Source: HGM04593 sp045657945 (GTDB taxonomy: Bacteria; Bacteroidota; Bacteroidia; Bacteroidales; Bacteroidaceae). Taken from it: a DNA stretch of 64,000 nucleotides. The translations under genes and the position numbers were made by a program. The DNA lies in contig JAZOUB010000035.1 in NCBI GenBank assembly GCA_045657945.1, forward strand, positions 3,685-67,684. Direction: 5' to 3'. Position 1 is the first letter of the stretch, and every line of letters begins with the position of its first letter. Of this stretch, positions 26,210 through 35,449 are shown in pieces. The notes below the pieces were generated by a model. It was not told the origin of the DNA and did no database searches. It worked only from the letters and a program-made list of their open reading frames with translations.

Positions 26210-27877
26210 ATGGGCGAATTTGAAATGATTGCGAAGACCTTCCAAGGATTGGAAGAGGTCTTGGCCAAGGAACTGGTTGCATTGGGTGCGAATAATGTGC
26301 AGATTGGCCGTCGCATGGTATCTTTTACCGGTGACAAGGAGATGATGTACAAGGCGAATTTCCACTTGAGGACAGCCGTGCGTATTTTGAAACCATTCCT
26401 CCACTTCAAGGCAACTAATGCCGACGAGGTGTATGAGGCTGTGAAGGCTTTTGATTGGGAGCAATATCTCGATACAACCTCGACATTCTCAGTGGATTCT
26501 GTTGTTTATAGTGAGGTCTTTCGCCACTCCAAATTTGTTGCCTACCGCGTGAAGGATGCCATTGCCGATTACTTCAATGAGAAGTATGGCGAGCGTCCAT
26601 CGGTGCGTCTCAATAATCCCGATCTCATATTCCACATTCATATCGCAGGCGAGGAGTGTACTCTTGCACTTGACAGCTCGGGCGAGTCGCTTCACCGTCG
26701 CGGATACCGCGTTGAGACCGGTCGTGCACCAATCAATGAGGTGCTTGCAGCCGGTATGATCATGCTTACGAACTGGCATGGCGAGTGTGACTTCATAGAC
26801 CCTATGTGTGGTTCGGGAACACTTCCCATCGAGGCTGCGCTCATTGCACGCAACATTGCCCCCGGTGTCTTCCGTCAGGGCTATGCCTTTGAGAAATGGA
26901 AGGATTATGACAGCACACTCTTCAAGTCAATCTACGAGGACGATTCTGCCGAGCGCGAATTCAAGCATAAGATTTATGGCTACGATGTAGATGGCCGCAT
27001 GGTGGCATGCGCACGCCGCAATGTGAAGTCGGCAATGATGAACGAGTGCATTGAGATCGAGTGCCGCGACATCAAGGATTTTGAGGAACATTCAGAGCCT
27101 GCAATAATGATTGTGAACCCGCCATACGGCGAGCGTCTTGTGCCCGATAAGTTGCTTCAGGTCTATAAGGATCTTGGTGCACGACTGAAACACGCGTTCC
27201 AGGGTAATGTGGCTTGGGTTATCAGTAATAACTACGATTGCTTTGACCAGATTGGTCTCAAGGCATCGGCACGTGTGCCACTTTATAACGGTGACCTCGA
27301 TTGCGAGTTCCGCAAGTACGAGCTTTTCCAGGGTAAGTACAAGGGCTTCCGTGGCGAGGGTAATGAATTGAAGAAGGATTTTGCTCCGCTTAAACGTCAG
27401 TCGCGCCTCACAGGTCTTGATGGCGAGACACGTTCCGAGCGTGCAACAAAGAACCAGAACAATGATGCCAACTACTCGAGTGAGATCGATGATGAGTCAA
27501 TGCGTCGTCGTCGCGAGCTTGAGGCATACTTCAGCAAGGCTCGTAAAAAACCTGCACGCAGAGAGCGTGGTGAGAGTGATGGTGAGAGAAAAGAACGTCG
27601 TGAGGGATTTGCTCCGCGTGATGACCGTCGCGCTCCACGCGGCGAACGCAAGGACGATCGTTTTGCTTCACGCGACCGCCGTGATGACCGTCGTGCTCCA
27701 CGTGGTGAGCGCAAGGACGACCGCTTTGCTTCACGCGAAGGACGTGATGCTGGCAAGTTCTCGGGTAAGGGAGGTGACCGCAAACCATTCGACCGCAAGG
27801 GTGATGGCAAGCGCCAGTCGCCATACAAGAACGGTTTCAAGCCATTGCGTGGTGGCAAGAGAGACGACAAAAGATAA
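26210..27877 (+). CDS. THUMP-domain RNA methyltransferase with Arg/Asp-rich tail
   Basis: This 555-residue enzyme has an N-terminal THUMP RNA-binding domain (about residues 1-155). A Rossmann methyltransferase domain follows, with the SAM motif DPMCGSGTLPIEAA (from residue 197) and the catalytic NPPYGERL (about 302), the N-P-P-Y pattern of N2-guanine methyltransferases such as the RlmL N-half. After residue about 390 comes a low-complexity basic/acidic tail of some 160 residues, rich in R, D, K and G. It includes two copies of a 21-residue unit beginning DDRRAPRGERKDDRFAS (27620-27682 and 27683-27745). The tail resembles those of RNA helicases and should bind RNA. Likely substrate is 23S rRNA. 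Confidence 0.87.
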   Translation: MGEFEMIAKTFQGLEEVLAKELVALGANNVQIGRRMVSFTGDKEMMYKANFHLRTAVRILKPFLHFKATNADEVYEAVKAFDWEQYLDTTSTFSVDSVVYSEVFRHSKFVAYRVKDAIADYFNEKYGERPSVRLNNPDLIFHIHIAGEECTLALDSSGESLHRRGYRVETGRAPINEVLAAGMIMLTNWHGECDFIDPMCGSGTLPIEAALIARNIAPGVFRQGYAFEKWKDYDSTLFKSIYEDDSAEREFKHKIYGYDVDGRMVACARRNVKSAMMNECIEIECRDIKDFEEHSEPAIMIVNPPYGERLVPDKLLQVYKDLGARLKHAFQGNVAWVISNNYDCFDQIGLKASARVPLYNGDLDCEFRKYELFQGKYKGFRGEGNELKKDFAPLKRQSRLTGLDGETRSERATKNQNNDANYSSEIDDESMRRRRELEAYFSKARKKPARRERGESDGERKERREGFAPRDDRRAPRGERKDDRFASRDRRDDRRAPRGERKDDRFASREGRDAGKFSGKGGDRKPFDRKGDGKRQSPYKNGFKPLRGGKRDDKR

Positions 27878-27907
27878 AGGTTAACAATTTAAAGTTGAAA
27901 CAATACT

Positions 27908-29176
27908 ATGAATATATTGCTTTTGGGTAGCGGAGGCCGTGAGCACGCTCTCGCTTGGAAAATCGCTCAGAGTCCTAAGGTTGACAAGTTGTACATTGCT
28001 CCGGGTAATGCCGGAACAAAGGAGGTCGGTGAGAATGTGAATATCGCAGTGTGCGATTTCGATGCTATTGCCGAGTTTGTGCTTGCCAACGATGTGAAAA
28101 TGGTTGTTGTCGGTCCCGAGGATCCATTGGTAAAGGGTATATATGACTACTTCGCTGCCGAGGAGAGACTCCAGGGTATTGCAGTGATTGGCCCCACAAA
28201 GGCAGCTGCCGAGCTTGAGGGTAGCAAGAACTTTGCAAAGGAGTTCATGCAGCGTCACAATATTCCAACAGCGGCATACAAGGCTTTCACTGCAGCTGAG
28301 AGAGAGGAGGCCTATCGTTTCCTTGAGGGGCTCAAGGCTCCTTATGTGCTCAAGGCAGACGGTTTGTGCGCCGGCAAGGGTGTGCTTATTCTTCCAACAT
28401 TGGAGGAGGCTAAGAGCAGCCTCGATGAGATGCTCGACGGTATGTTCGGTGACTCGTCGGCAACAGTCGTGATAGAGGAATTCCTCGATGGCATCGAGTG
28501 TTCGGTGTTCGTGCTTACTGACGGCAAGGATTATGTGATTCTGCCCGAGGCAAAGGACTACAAGCGCATCGGTGAGGGCAATACAGGCCTGAATACAGGC
28601 GGTATGGGTTCAATTTCACCAGTTCCATTCGCTACAAAAGAGTGGATGAAAAAGGTCGAGGAGAGAATCATCAAGCCTACAGTTGATGGTCTTGTAAAGG
28701 ATAATCTGCTATACAAGGGCTTTATTTTCTTCGGTCTTATAAATGTTGAGGGTGAGCCTATGGTAATTGAGTATAATGTGCGCATGGGTGACCCAGAGAC
28801 CGAGTCGGTTATGCTGCGTCTGAAGGATGACATTGTGACTCTCTTCGAGAAGGTTGCTGCAGGAACTTTGGCCGGAACAACCGTGGAGTTTGATGAGCGA
28901 AATGCCGTGTGCGTGATGCTTGTTTCGGGCGGTTATCCCGAGCATTATGACAAGGGCTTTGAGATGACCGGTTTTGAGGATGTCAAGGAAAGTATTCTCT
29001 TCCATGCCGGAACAACCGAAAAGGACGGCAAGGTGGTTACATCAGGTGGACGTGTCATTGCAGCAGTTTCATATGGTGCTACACGTGCAGAGGCGCTTGA
29101 ACGCTCATTCCGTTCTGCCAACGCAATAAAATACGAGAAGAAGTACTTTAGAGGAGATATTGGTTTTGACTTGTAA
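27908..29176 (+). CDS. purD: Phosphoribosylamine-glycine ligase
   Basis: This 422-residue ATP-grasp enzyme of purine synthesis joins phosphoribosylamine and glycine to make GAR in the cytoplasm. It shows the N-terminal GSGGREHALAWK (7-18), the ATP-grasp strings APYVLKADGLCAGKGVL (about 138) and NTGGMGSISPVP, and VEYNVRMGDPETE (about 284). Full normal length. It lies 30 nt after the THUMP methyltransferase gene. The next gene, for a membrane protein, starts inside its last codons, which suggests translational coupling. Confidence 0.97.
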   Translation: MNILLLGSGGREHALAWKIAQSPKVDKLYIAPGNAGTKEVGENVNIAVCDFDAIAEFVLANDVKMVVVGPEDPLVKGIYDYFAAEERLQGIAVIGPTKAAAELEGSKNFAKEFMQRHNIPTAAYKAFTAAEREEAYRFLEGLKAPYVLKADGLCAGKGVLILPTLEEAKSSLDEMLDGMFGDSSATVVIEEFLDGIECSVFVLTDGKDYVILPEAKDYKRIGEGNTGLNTGGMGSISPVPFATKEWMKKVEERIIKPTVDGLVKDNLLYKGFIFFGLINVEGEPMVIEYNVRMGDPETESVMLRLKDDIVTLFEKVAAGTLAGTTVEFDERNAVCVMLVSGGYPEHYDKGFEMTGFEDVKESILFHAGTTEKDGKVVTSGGRVIAAVSYGATRAEALERSFRSANAIKYEKKYFRGDIGFDL

Positions 29177-30140
29177 AAGAACGCTGCACGGCTGTTTTGC
29201 TTCGGGAAGGTACACACCTGTTCTGATGTTCGCTTTTTCGTTGCTCCTGATGCTCTCTGCCTTTTGGCTTCCTGCATCGGCTGTCCCCGTTCAACTTCCT
29301 AGGGAATTCTCTTTTCTCGGAGGAACTGTGTCAAGGCTTGTAGCCATTCTGCTGTTTGCCGTTTCGGCAACTGTACTGTCGGTACAGACGTTTTTTGACA
29401 GGCGTGTGCGTTGGGTGGGTGCGCTCTATATGTGGATGGTTGCCATTTCATTGTTTGGCAATGGCAACAGTGTACTGGCACTTGTCTCGTTGTTGTTTGT
29501 GCTCTCACTTGCATTGCAGCTCTATTGTCAGCATGGCATGAATCCGGTAAGGTTGCTGTTTACGTCGTTCATGCTGTTGGGCTTCATGGCTTTTGTCTCG
29601 CCTTACGCCCTTCTTCTGCTGCCATTGTATGTGTCATTCAGTTTCTTTGCAAACATTTTTTCGCCAAGAGGGCTGGTGGCATCGCTGCTAGGTCTGGTAA
29701 CCCCTTTCTGGCTCATCCTTGGCGCTGAATATGTGTTCTCTGGAAGCGGTGAATTAGCCGGTTATATTGCCGGTGGCTTTGCTTCTGCTTTGGATGTATC
29801 GTCCGTCAATCATTCGTTTTCAGCGCTTTTGCTACTTGCATTAGCCTTGCTGCTTCTGCTACCGGCAATAGTGACTTTTGTCGGCAGTGCATCGCCTGCA
29901 AAGCCATTGCTGCGTCGCAGGTTGTCATTCATAATGGTTGCCGATGCTTATCTGCTTCTTCTTTGTTGTATCATGGGCGATGGTGCGGCAATATTCTATT
30001 TTTTACATCTTTTTTGTCAGGCTGTACTCGCATCGTACCTCTTCTCGGGGAAAGAAACCAAATCGATGAATTTATTTTTTATATTTGTTAATATAATAAT
30101 GGTTGCAATTGCAACAGAGGCTTTATGGTTGAAACATTAA
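29160..30140 (+). CDS. Multi-pass membrane protein of unknown function
   Basis: This 326-residue hydrophobic protein has about nine or ten predicted helices, and almost all of it is Leu, Phe, Val and Ala with short basic loops. I do not recognise a functional motif. It resembles the DUF6427-type inner-membrane proteins of Bacteroidetes in size and character, but that is only an impression. The start is uncertain. The frame opens with TTG at 29160, overlapping purD by 17 nt, and the first ATG is at 29226, already within the first helix, so the TTG or a nearby start is more likely. Its 3' end overlaps the YqaA-like gene by 16 nt. Confidence 0.6.
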   Translation: MVLTCKRTLHGCFASGRYTPVLMFAFSLLLMLSAFWLPASAVPVQLPREFSFLGGTVSRLVAILLFAVSATVLSVQTFFDRRVRWVGALYMWMVAISLFGNGNSVLALVSLLFVLSLALQLYCQHGMNPVRLLFTSFMLLGFMAFVSPYALLLLPLYVSFSFFANIFSPRGLVASLLGLVTPFWLILGAEYVFSGSGELAGYIAGGFASALDVSSVNHSFSALLLLALALLLLLPAIVTFVGSASPAKPLLRRRLSFIMVADAYLLLLCCIMGDGAAIFYFLHLFCQAVLASYLFSGKETKSMNLFFIFVNIIMVAIATEALWLKH

Positions 30141-30589
30141 CTGAATTTTTCCAGGATTATGGTTATTGGGGAATGGGTGTTTTGGCATTCCTCTCAGGTT
30201 CTATTGTTCCAATAGCCAGTGAAATTCTTTTGGCTATCTTCTTGAATCTTGGACTTAGTCCTGTAGGGCTTGTCCTGGTGGCTACAGTAGGAAATACATT
30301 TGGTGGTATAACCTGTTATTTGCTTGGATACCTGACAAGCAAGGAGCGTGTGCAGAAGATATTAAAGATTCCAGCCAGGAGAATGAAACGAGCAGACATG
30401 CTTATTCAGAAATATGGATACTGGACGGCTGCAGTCTCTTTTATTCCGGCAATTGGAGAAGTACTGCTTGTGGTTTTGGGCGTAATGCGCGTAAACAAAT
30501 ACAAGGTATTTGCCGTAATGTTCGCAGGAAAACTGATAAGATATATCTTTATTGCTGCGTCATTTATGGGAATTGCAAGCAGTATTTGA
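30125..30589 (+). CDS. YqaA/DedA-like small membrane protein
   Basis: This 154-residue protein of the VTT/DedA superfamily (YqaA-like) has hydrophobic segments near residues 15-40, 45-70, 95-120 and 128-150. Typical family features are the N-terminal GYWGMGVLAFLSGSIVPIAS-like segment with Glu following (SEILLAIF), the glycine-rich VGNTFGGITCYLLGY, and GYWTAAVSFIPAIGEVLLVVLG. VTT proteins handle lipid flipping in the cytoplasmic membrane. The short YqaA group is uncharacterised. It overlaps the preceding membrane gene by 16 nt, so purD and two membrane proteins form a compressed unit. Confidence 0.82.
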   Translation: MVETLTEFFQDYGYWGMGVLAFLSGSIVPIASEILLAIFLNLGLSPVGLVLVATVGNTFGGITCYLLGYLTSKERVQKILKIPARRMKRADMLIQKYGYWTAAVSFIPAIGEVLLVVLGVMRVNKYKVFAVMFAGKLIRYIFIAASFMGIASSI

Positions 30590-30633
30590 TTGAAGAAGCA
30601 GGCTTGAATGAGGGCTCTTTTGTCGTTGTGCTC

Positions 30634-31410
30634 TTAATATGATGCTGTTGCTTTTATTCCCTCTTGGCTGAGCATGTCAACAATGCGGTCAAGTTCTTCC
30701 TTGGTAGCCTTTTCAAGCCCCTTCATGGGCGTTTCGCGGTCAATGGTGTATATCATGACCTCACGTGGTGCAATCTCCTTTACAACTGCTATCCATGGCT
30801 TTACATAATAGTCTCCGGTGTTGTCTATGCTCTTGCCGTTGACTGTTCCTTTCATGAACATTGTCTGTATCACTGATCTGCCACCGAAAGCCTTCATTCT
30901 GGAGATTATCGTATCCAGGTCATATTTGCCGGTAGGGCGGTCTGTGCATGCAATGTAGCCGGTATCGACGGTGTCGAGTTTGAGAATATTGTTGTCAACC
31001 TTCGTTAGTGCCTCAAAGACTGCCGGACGCGTTATCAGTGTTGCATTCGTGAGTACACTTACTTTTGCCGATGGGCAGTAGCTGTTGCGCAACGCAATGG
31101 TGTCGTCTATGATTTCTCCAAAGCATGGATGTACGGTCGGTTCTCCATTTCCTGCAAATGTCAGGACATCAGGTAGTTCGCCGTTGGCTTTCATCTCGGC
31201 AAGTTTTTCTTCAAGAGCCTTTGCAACCTCTGCGCGTGTAGGTAATGCCCTTTTTGGCCTATGCTCGGCATTGAAGCCACATTCACAGTATATGCAATCG
31301 AATGTGCAGATCTTTCCGTCGCTTGGCAATAGGTTGATACCTAATGAAATACCAAGCCTGCGGCTCTTGACCGGTCCGAATATCGGTGATGGATAAATGA
31401 TTGTTGACAT
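30634..31410 (-). CDS. Radical SAM protein
   Basis: This 258-residue radical SAM enzyme carries the iron-sulfur motif CTFDCIYCECG (first Cys at about residue 35). FAGNGEPTVHPCF (about 104) contains the GGE-type SAM-binding strand and KVSVLTNATLI the next. The N-terminus SPIFGPVKSRRLGISLGINL is characteristic of a bacterial and archaeal family loosely annotated as wyosine-type or Fe-S oxidoreductase. Its substrate is not established. The gene is convergent with the YqaA gene and sits 2 nt downstream of an LTA-synthase-like gene on the same strand. Confidence 0.85.
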   Translation of the reverse strand: MSTIIYPSPIFGPVKSRRLGISLGINLLPSDGKICTFDCIYCECGFNAEHRPKRALPTRAEVAKALEEKLAEMKANGELPDVLTFAGNGEPTVHPCFGEIIDDTIALRNSYCPSAKVSVLTNATLITRPAVFEALTKVDNNILKLDTVDTGYIACTDRPTGKYDLDTIISRMKAFGGRSVIQTMFMKGTVNGKSIDNTGDYYVKPWIAVVKEIAPREVMIYTIDRETPMKGLEKATKEELDRIVDMLSQEGIKATASY

Positions 31411-31412
31411 TT

Positions 31413-33491
31413 TTACTCCTCGCTCTTTTTGTTGCTGGTTGCTGTTTCTATTGTCAGCCTATCTTCCACCATACGGTTCATGTATTGTTGTATGATGGCT
31501 CTTAGTTCGCGTATCATATCATCCTGAACATCGCATTTGTCCAGAATGTTCTCTTTCATCAGCATGTCCTTGCGTAGGTTGTGCAGTGAAACAGGACGTT
31601 CTCTCTCCCTGTTGTATGTCAATATGTATTCGCCTTTGTAGTAGCGGAATGTTTCATTGCCGTAGTTCACAGCATAGCTCTCCTCGGCCGGAGTGGAAAT
31701 TAGGCTCTTGCCAAATGATATGTGTGGTCTGTCATATCCAAGGTATTCAAGTACAGTTGGCATGATGTCTATCTGCTGGGCAATCATTGTTGTGTCAATT
31801 CCCGGCTCAAAGGGGTATTCGCCTGCCGGTGAGAAGAATATGACCGGAACCTCCTTCTGTCCCGATGCTGTGCGGTAGCGCTCCTCCACGCTATGGTCAG
31901 TGTTGTCGGCAGTTATAACGAACAGAGTGTTATGGAACCAGCTTTGTCTTGACGCATATTCAAAGAACTGTCCAAGCGCATAATCAGAGTACTGCAGGCT
32001 CTTGAGGAACGGGTCGGGGCCTCCACGGAACACGTCTTTGTATTTTGCCGGAATCCTGAATGGATTTTGCGATGTGGATGTGAATACTGATGTGATGAAT
32101 GGCTCTTCCAATTTATTCATGCACTCGGCATAATATTGCAGGAACTGCTCGTCCCAAATAGCCCCGGTACCGTCAAAATCCTTGTTGTTATGGAGCTTCT
32201 GGTATTCTGTCAAACCGTAATATTTGTTGAAGCCGCTACGCTTTGAGAAACCATTAAATCCAGTTGGACCGTCGGGCGCACCATGGAAAAACGCGCTCTT
32301 GTATCCTATTTTGCCAAGTTCACCAGCCAGGCCGCTCACGTGATCAAATTCGGCCGATGATATTATGAATGGCTCCACAAACATCGGGATACTTGAAAGA
32401 ACTGATGGCATGCCGTCTATTGACTTGTTGCCGTTGCTGTACGAGTATAGATAGCTCCTGCTCTTTTCAATTATCTTGTCGAGTGCCGGAGTCAATGATC
32501 CTGTCCTGCGTGGGTTGTAGGCACCAATGTACTCCTTGCCGAATCCTTTCAGGATGATTACAACCACATTCTTTTTGTTGGGTACGGCACCCGGTGCCGG
32601 TTGTTTTACAGGTGTAAATATGCTCTCGAGTTCCGCCTCGTCATAGTAATCCCTTTTCTTGAATGGTTTTACCGTAATTGTACGTACTATGGCAAATGGG
32701 GTGTTGATGACAAGGTTGGTGGCTTCGGGCGAATTCACATATTCGTATGCATTGTTGATTGTTATCGGTCCCCCGGACTTGCCAATCCCGCCACGGATAC
32801 CGATAACCATCAATGGTACGATAGTCAGCAGCATTGTAATGTGCCATATATAGTATCTTGTCGTTTCGCCAAAAATATTGATGTAGTGTATGAATGGTCT
32901 TCCGAAGTGTTTTCTGGCCGGTGTGTAGAACCTGAATAATACCCAGATGAGAATGATGGCAATAATTATAAGCCACCAGTTTTCAAATGCGGTTGTCCAG
33001 GTTATGTCGTTTTCATTCCCAGTCTCCTTGAAAACATTGAAAGTTGTTCTTTGTTGTGTGAAGCGGATGCAGATACTGTCGCAAAACTCAGCAATTACAC
33101 CCAAAGCATTGGGAATGATATATGCCAGTTTTGTTATACGTTGCATGATTGCCCCCTCCTTGTAGTGCAATGGGAAAAGAAGACATAGGATGTAGAGTGA
33201 GTTCAGGTAGCATATCGCCGGGGTAGCAAATGCAATGTTTCCCTTTAATATCATCCACCAGCTGTTCTCTTTCAGGACTGTGGAATACTCGTCGAGGTTG
33301 ACGAGCAGGAATATGAGTTGGCAAAGCAAGAGTATCAGATATGATAACAGGATGTTCTGCAGGATAGCGCGGAACATATTCCTGCATTTGCCCCTTTTGC
33401 TTATGAAACCATTTTTATATGCCCTTTTGCAATAATTGAATCCATCGGCAAAGCTCTTCTTGATCTCTTCTAATTGTCCAATGCTTTTCAT
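31413..33491 (-). CDS. LTA-synthase-like sulfatase, possibly inactive paralogue
   Basis: This 692-residue inner-membrane protein has five predicted helices in the first 235 residues and a periplasmic alkaline-phosphatase-fold domain (about 300-640). Family members transfer phosphoglycerol or phosphoethanolamine to envelope glycans. The nucleophile position is Ser357 (GNKSIDGMPS). Two usual metal ligands look altered: the Glu expected after VVVIIL is Lys315, and the His of the ADHT motif is Asn530 (ITADNTDH), although Asp529 and His533 remain. The protein may therefore be a weak or non-catalytic paralogue, perhaps a regulator of the neighbour. The 5' neighbour on the same strand, 46 nt away, is a second family member with all ligands. 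Confidence 0.82.
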   Translation of the reverse strand: MKSIGQLEEIKKSFADGFNYCKRAYKNGFISKRGKCRNMFRAILQNILLSYLILLLCQLIFLLVNLDEYSTVLKENSWWMILKGNIAFATPAICYLNSLYILCLLFPLHYKEGAIMQRITKLAYIIPNALGVIAEFCDSICIRFTQQRTTFNVFKETGNENDITWTTAFENWWLIIIAIILIWVLFRFYTPARKHFGRPFIHYINIFGETTRYYIWHITMLLTIVPLMVIGIRGGIGKSGGPITINNAYEYVNSPEATNLVINTPFAIVRTITVKPFKKRDYYDEAELESIFTPVKQPAPGAVPNKKNVVVIILKGFGKEYIGAYNPRRTGSLTPALDKIIEKSRSYLYSYSNGNKSIDGMPSVLSSIPMFVEPFIISSAEFDHVSGLAGELGKIGYKSAFFHGAPDGPTGFNGFSKRSGFNKYYGLTEYQKLHNNKDFDGTGAIWDEQFLQYYAECMNKLEEPFITSVFTSTSQNPFRIPAKYKDVFRGGPDPFLKSLQYSDYALGQFFEYASRQSWFHNTLFVITADNTDHSVEERYRTASGQKEVPVIFFSPAGEYPFEPGIDTTMIAQQIDIMPTVLEYLGYDRPHISFGKSLISTPAEESYAVNYGNETFRYYKGEYILTYNRERERPVSLHNLRKDMLMKENILDKCDVQDDMIRELRAIIQQYMNRMVEDRLTIETATSNKKSEE

Positions 33492-33537
33492 AGTTGTAAT
33501 TCGGCAGTTTTTTTGGTTGTATAGTTCTCTTTAGTGG

Positions 33538-35439
33538 TTAAAGATTCGTGTAATCCTTGTATGTGCTTTGCAGTATCGCTTTTGCTTTTTCAATTCTCTC
33601 TTCGCTTCCCTCTGTGGGTTCGGTCATCTCTCTCTTGCCGTCAAGGTCATATACGCTGTATCCTGTAGAATCTATCAGGGATATTCCATTGTTGTAGCAG
33701 TGGTATGCAAACGGGTAGGTATATCCTGGCGAAAGTATGTTGCGGCTGAACTTGAACTGCTCTGCGGGTAGATGTAACTGCGCAAGGAGTGTTGCGACAA
33801 AGTCGGTCTGGTTGCATATTGTCTCAACGCGCTTGGGTTCTTTTACCGCACCGCCAAGCAGCATGAACAGTATGTGGTTCTTGTCGCGGTTTATATGGTT
33901 AGTACCGGCTGGATAACCAGTTATGGTGTGGTCCGAGATGCATACAATAAGCGTGTTGCCCCATTTGTCCGTTGCCTTGAGGCGGTCGATGAATTTGCCC
34001 AGCATCTCGTCGGTAAACGCAAATGAATTTGCCACTTTGTCGTTTTTTATGCGGTTGTACGGTACTCCCCAAGGCTCATGGCTGCTTAGTGTCAGATATG
34101 TTATGTGCCATGGCTCGTTGCCCTGGCTCATAATCATGTCATACAGCCTGTTGAATGTGATGTTGTCAGCAGCTCCCCATTGGTGTGTCGCAGTCTCGCT
34201 GTTTGTAAAGTCGTAGTCCGCGATTATTCTGTCATATCCGGTAGAGTAGAGGTATCCCTTCATGTTCGTGAAGTCTATGTCTCCTCCATAAAGGAAAGTA
34301 TTTGAGTATCCGGCCTCTTTAAGGGAGTTTGCCAATGAGGGCAACTTTGAGCATCGGTTGGCATCCTTCATTACCGAAGTCTTTGGGAATGAAGGGTAGC
34401 CGCTGAGCGTGCATAGGACACCCCTGTCCGTGCGGTAACTGTTTGCATAACATTGGGTGAACAGGACACCATCCTTGCTTAGCCTCTCAATGTTCGGGGT
34501 AACATTTTCCACGCCGCCCAGTTCCTTGATGAAAATACTGCTCATACCCTCCATGATGATGGTTACAATGTTAGGGCGGCTGTTGATAAGCAAGGTGTCG
34601 GTGAGCTGTGTGTCCTTTACATACAGACCGTCAAAAATCTCCTCACGTTCTTTGTCGTTGTAGAAACAGTACTCCTTGCTGAAATCCTCAAGGTTTGCGA
34701 GAGTGTGCAGGAAACTGAAAATGGGGTTTGTTGCAGCATGGTTCAGTGTCGGAACATTTGTGAAATATACTGTTCCAATGTTGTTGGTCGATTCGGTGAC
34801 ACCACCTCTTATGCCAAGGAACATAAGACCGCCGACAAAGACGTAAACAATGCTTCTAATAGTCTTGTGTATTGGTTTAAGCCTTTTTCCCGGTCTTTGT
34901 TTATTTGTTTCACTCCTGCATATGTATGCGAACATCTTGTATATCGCAAACGTGAGAACGGCCAGGACTACGGCCAGTATTACCAGATGTGTGACCGTTA
35001 CGCTTGCCGCTGCATTTGCCGGCGAATCTATGTATATGAGAACTGCCGAAGCATCAAGTTTATGTTGCCAGTAAGGGTAGAGTGTGATGTCGGCAATAAA
35101 GGCCAGTGACGCAGTCAGGGCAATGATAGTGTTGTAACATTTGTAGAAGATGCGCAGTGGCAGGTTCGTGAATATCTTTATGATGGTCAATATCAGCGGT
35201 ATTGCCGTAAAGTATCCTGAGACTGCAAGGTCGTGCTTTATTCCATGCATCACAATATTTACATAGTCGCCGAATGAACAGTTCATGTTGCCATGATTGA
35301 CGGTGAGGAAGACAATCTTGTATATGATTGAAAGAAGCATTAACGCACCGTAATATTTCAGCAGAAACAACATTCCACGGCCTAATATGTCACGGAATGG
35401 TCTCTGCTTACTCTGTTGGAAAAACTCTTTCAGTCTCAT
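33538..35439 (-). CDS. LTA-synthase-like phosphotransferase (sulfatase fold)
   Basis: This 633-residue protein has five transmembrane helices (about residues 22-225) and a periplasmic sulfatase-fold domain (about 285-600). The catalytic set is intact by eye: Glu297 in IIMEGMSS, nucleophile Thr337 in SYRTDRG, His454 in LSSHEPW, and Asp503-His504 in ISDHTITGYP. In Gram-positives this enzyme class builds lipoteichoic acid. In Bacteroidetes such proteins decorate lipopolysaccharide or glycolipid heads with phosphoethanolamine or phosphoglycerol, and the exact donor is not determined here. It is followed on the same strand by the variant paralogue and a radical SAM gene. Confidence 0.87.
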   Translation of the reverse strand: MRLKEFFQQSKQRPFRDILGRGMLFLLKYYGALMLLSIIYKIVFLTVNHGNMNCSFGDYVNIVMHGIKHDLAVSGYFTAIPLILTIIKIFTNLPLRIFYKCYNTIIALTASLAFIADITLYPYWQHKLDASAVLIYIDSPANAAASVTVTHLVILAVVLAVLTFAIYKMFAYICRSETNKQRPGKRLKPIHKTIRSIVYVFVGGLMFLGIRGGVTESTNNIGTVYFTNVPTLNHAATNPIFSFLHTLANLEDFSKEYCFYNDKEREEIFDGLYVKDTQLTDTLLINSRPNIVTIIMEGMSSIFIKELGGVENVTPNIERLSKDGVLFTQCYANSYRTDRGVLCTLSGYPSFPKTSVMKDANRCSKLPSLANSLKEAGYSNTFLYGGDIDFTNMKGYLYSTGYDRIIADYDFTNSETATHQWGAADNITFNRLYDMIMSQGNEPWHITYLTLSSHEPWGVPYNRIKNDKVANSFAFTDEMLGKFIDRLKATDKWGNTLIVCISDHTITGYPAGTNHINRDKNHILFMLLGGAVKEPKRVETICNQTDFVATLLAQLHLPAEQFKFSRNILSPGYTYPFAYHCYNNGISLIDSTGYSVYDLDGKREMTEPTEGSEERIEKAKAILQSTYKDYTNL

Positions 35440-35449
35440 ACTCCTTTCA

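Noticed and set aside
27472..27870. Antisense ORFs opposite the methyltransferase tail
   Set aside because: They mirror the Arg/Asp repeats of the sense gene and have no independent coding signal.
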